From Thermohalobaculum sp039028795 (GTDB lineage Bacteria; Pseudomonadota; Alphaproteobacteria; Rhodobacterales; Rhodobacteraceae), in assembly GCA_039028795.1 (NCBI GenBank), contig JBCCHJ010000006.1, positions 65,446 through 129,445 of the forward strand: 64,000 nt of DNA, in the 5' to 3' direction. Position 1 is the first letter of the stretch. Each line of letters opens with the position of its first letter. The translations under genes and the position numbers were made by a program. The notes beneath the pieces are model-generated. The model was given only the letters and a program-made list of their open reading frames with translations. It was not told where the DNA came from and ran no database searches. Below are positions 62,985 through 64,000 of the stretch, in pieces.

Positions 62985-63838
62985 CCCCGCCTCGGTGTGA
63001 CCAGGGCCCTGATGCCGGTCAGGGCCGCCATCGCAAAGTCCCGCTTGGACAGTTTGACACGTTTTGCCAAAGGATCGTCCCGACGAAGTCGCTGGGCCAA
63101 TCGCCGCGCGAGCTCTGTGATGATCGCCATCTCTGCATTCAATCGTCGCGATCGCGGGCGCACCGGCCGGTTCTTTGCAGCAACCACCATTGCATCGCAC
63201 TGGTCCAGGCATTGGTCCAGAACACGGCGGAATCCTGATGGCGACCGTCCGGCATCCAGCACGTCGACATCCAGTCCTTCTGCGTCAAACCAAGCCTGTG
63301 GTAAGTAAACCCTGTCCATATTCCGATAGTCTTTCTGGCAATCCTGCAGATGGTTCAAAATCTGCAAAACCGTGCACAGCGCGTCGGATGCGGCCCATAA
63401 TGCTGTGTCTTCGCCATGTAGATCCATCAGATACCTGCCGACCGGATTTGCCGACAGTTCACAATAGCCGATCAATTCATCCCAGGTCGCGTAACGATTC
63501 TTCACAGCATCCTGACGGAATGCAGATAAAAGATCCCGGGCATGACGGTCTGTGACACCGCATTCGGCCAGGCTTTCGCGCAAACGGTTCGATTTCTCCA
63601 ACCCCGGGGCGTCCAAACCCGCCTCGAACAAGTCCAGACGCCGGACTTTTTCTTCGCCAGCAAGGTCAGGATTATCTGCGACATCATCAGCGGCCCGCGC
63701 GAATGCATAAAAGGTCGCCACATGAGGCCTTAGCGATCGCGCAATCAGAATCGAGGCGACGGGGAAGTTTTCATCCCCAGCACCTTTTCCGGTTGGTGTC
63801 TCAACCGGGCCGGTCAGCGTCACTGCCTGATCGTTCAT
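62981..63838 (-). CDS. hpnC: Hydroxysqualene synthase HpnC
   Basis: A 285-residue squalene/phytoene synthase-family protein. It has YAFARAADDVADNPDLAG (first Asp-rich motif), YCELSANPVGRYLMDLHG and ILNHLQDCQKDYRNMDRVYL (second Asp motif, variant N-H-L-Q-D). It converts presqualene diphosphate to hydroxysqualene. HpnC, HpnD and HpnE together replace classical squalene synthase. First gene of the minus-strand cluster hpnC-hpnD-hpnE-shc(-hpnG), all tightly packed. Confidence 0.92.
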   Translation of the reverse strand: MNDQAVTLTGPVETPTGKGAGDENFPVASILIARSLRPHVATFYAFARAADDVADNPDLAGEEKVRRLDLFEAGLDAPGLEKSNRLRESLAECGVTDRHARDLLSAFRQDAVKNRYATWDELIGYCELSANPVGRYLMDLHGEDTALWAASDALCTVLQILNHLQDCQKDYRNMDRVYLPQAWFDAEGLDVDVLDAGRSPSGFRRVLDQCLDQCDAMVVAAKNRPVRPRSRRLNAEMAIITELARRLAQRLRRDDPLAKRVKLSKRDFAMAALTGIRALVTPRRG

Positions 63839-63952
63839 CGGCCCTGTCTGCTCTTCTAATTATCAGCGCACAATATGTGTTTAAACGGGAAAACTCAATG
63901 TGAACAGAGATCAATAGTTGAGCCATACCGCCAGCCCGCATAGACCGCCGTG

Positions 63953-64000
63953 ATGATCGGAATAGCGACACTAGCCGCATGGATTTTCCTGCTGTTTGCC
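63953..64000 (+). CDS. Start of a membrane protein, probable hpnB (cut by window edge)
   Basis: Sixteen codons, MIGIATLAAWIFLLFA, run off the end of the window. A hydrophobic N-terminal anchor of this form is typical of hopanoid-associated glycosyltransferase HpnB, and it sits divergently from hpnC as expected in a hopanoid locus. With so little sequence the identity is tentative; HpnI or another membrane protein is possible. Confidence 0.35.
   Translation, partial: MIGIATLAAWIFLLFA

Overview
The window is a gene-dense, roughly 58% G+C stretch of a Gram-negative chromosome. It most likely comes from an alphaproteobacterium of the Rhodobacterales (Roseobacter-type) group. I infer this from the leuA to mreBCD-mrdA-rodA neighbourhood, a Mg-type HemB, a DctPQM TRAP transporter, an ArsC-AqpS arsenic pair, a 3-hydroxybutyrate dehydrogenase and the frequent TTG/GTG starts. 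The species cannot be named from the sequence. No rRNA, tRNA, insertion sequence, prophage or CRISPR array was seen.

Layout. 0-7.5 kb: the start of RNase D, an orphan ParA-type ATPase, an OmpA-domain lipoprotein, a CPBP membrane protein, then leuA behind a leucine-rich leader peptide with mutually exclusive hairpins, a PCuAC-like exported protein and a HupE-type membrane protein. 7.7-13.4 kb: the complete elongation (rod-shape) operon mreB-mreC-mreD-mrdA-rodA. 13.5-25.4 kb: metabolic and stress genes (GhrA-like reductase, DUF502 protein, YejA-like binding protein, bdhA, patatin, arsC-aqpS, FrnE-like DsbA protein, glutathionyl-hydroquinone reductase, a Ser/Cys proline-racemase-family enzyme) plus two unannotated-looking small ORFs and a candidate sRNA. 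25.4-31.4 kb: mfd, a structured intergenic region, a 3-hydroxyisobutyryl-CoA hydrolase-like enzyme and hemB. 31.4-38.5 kb: two TIR-domain membrane proteins flank a BCS1-type AAA ATPase, a PQQ-type sugar dehydrogenase and a 14-codon ORF whose ribosome-binding site is buried in a hairpin. 38.5-49.4 kb: HisC-like aminotransferase, LpxR-type lipid A deacylase, a TRAP transporter operon and a surface-glycan group (GT2, GT61, epimerase, CmcI-like). 49.4-52.6 kb: a MarR-EmrA-EmrB efflux operon with a palindromic operator.

52.6-64 kb: a hopanoid locus. HpnC, HpnD and HpnE make squalene, the cyclase HpnF (Shc) makes hopene, HpnH adds the adenosyl group and HpnG removes adenine. HpnN (RND transporter) and HpnM (MlaC family) are predicted to move the product to the outer membrane. 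A MlaA-type outer-membrane lipoprotein is divergent from hpnN, which suggests a joined trafficking route. The last 48 bases open a reading frame that looks like the start of hpnB.

The most interesting leads are the TIR / BCS1 region with its SD-sequestered mini-ORF, the sRNA candidate antisense to the leader of the binding-protein gene, the structured RNA-like region upstream of mfd, and the MlaA-HpnN-HpnM arrangement.
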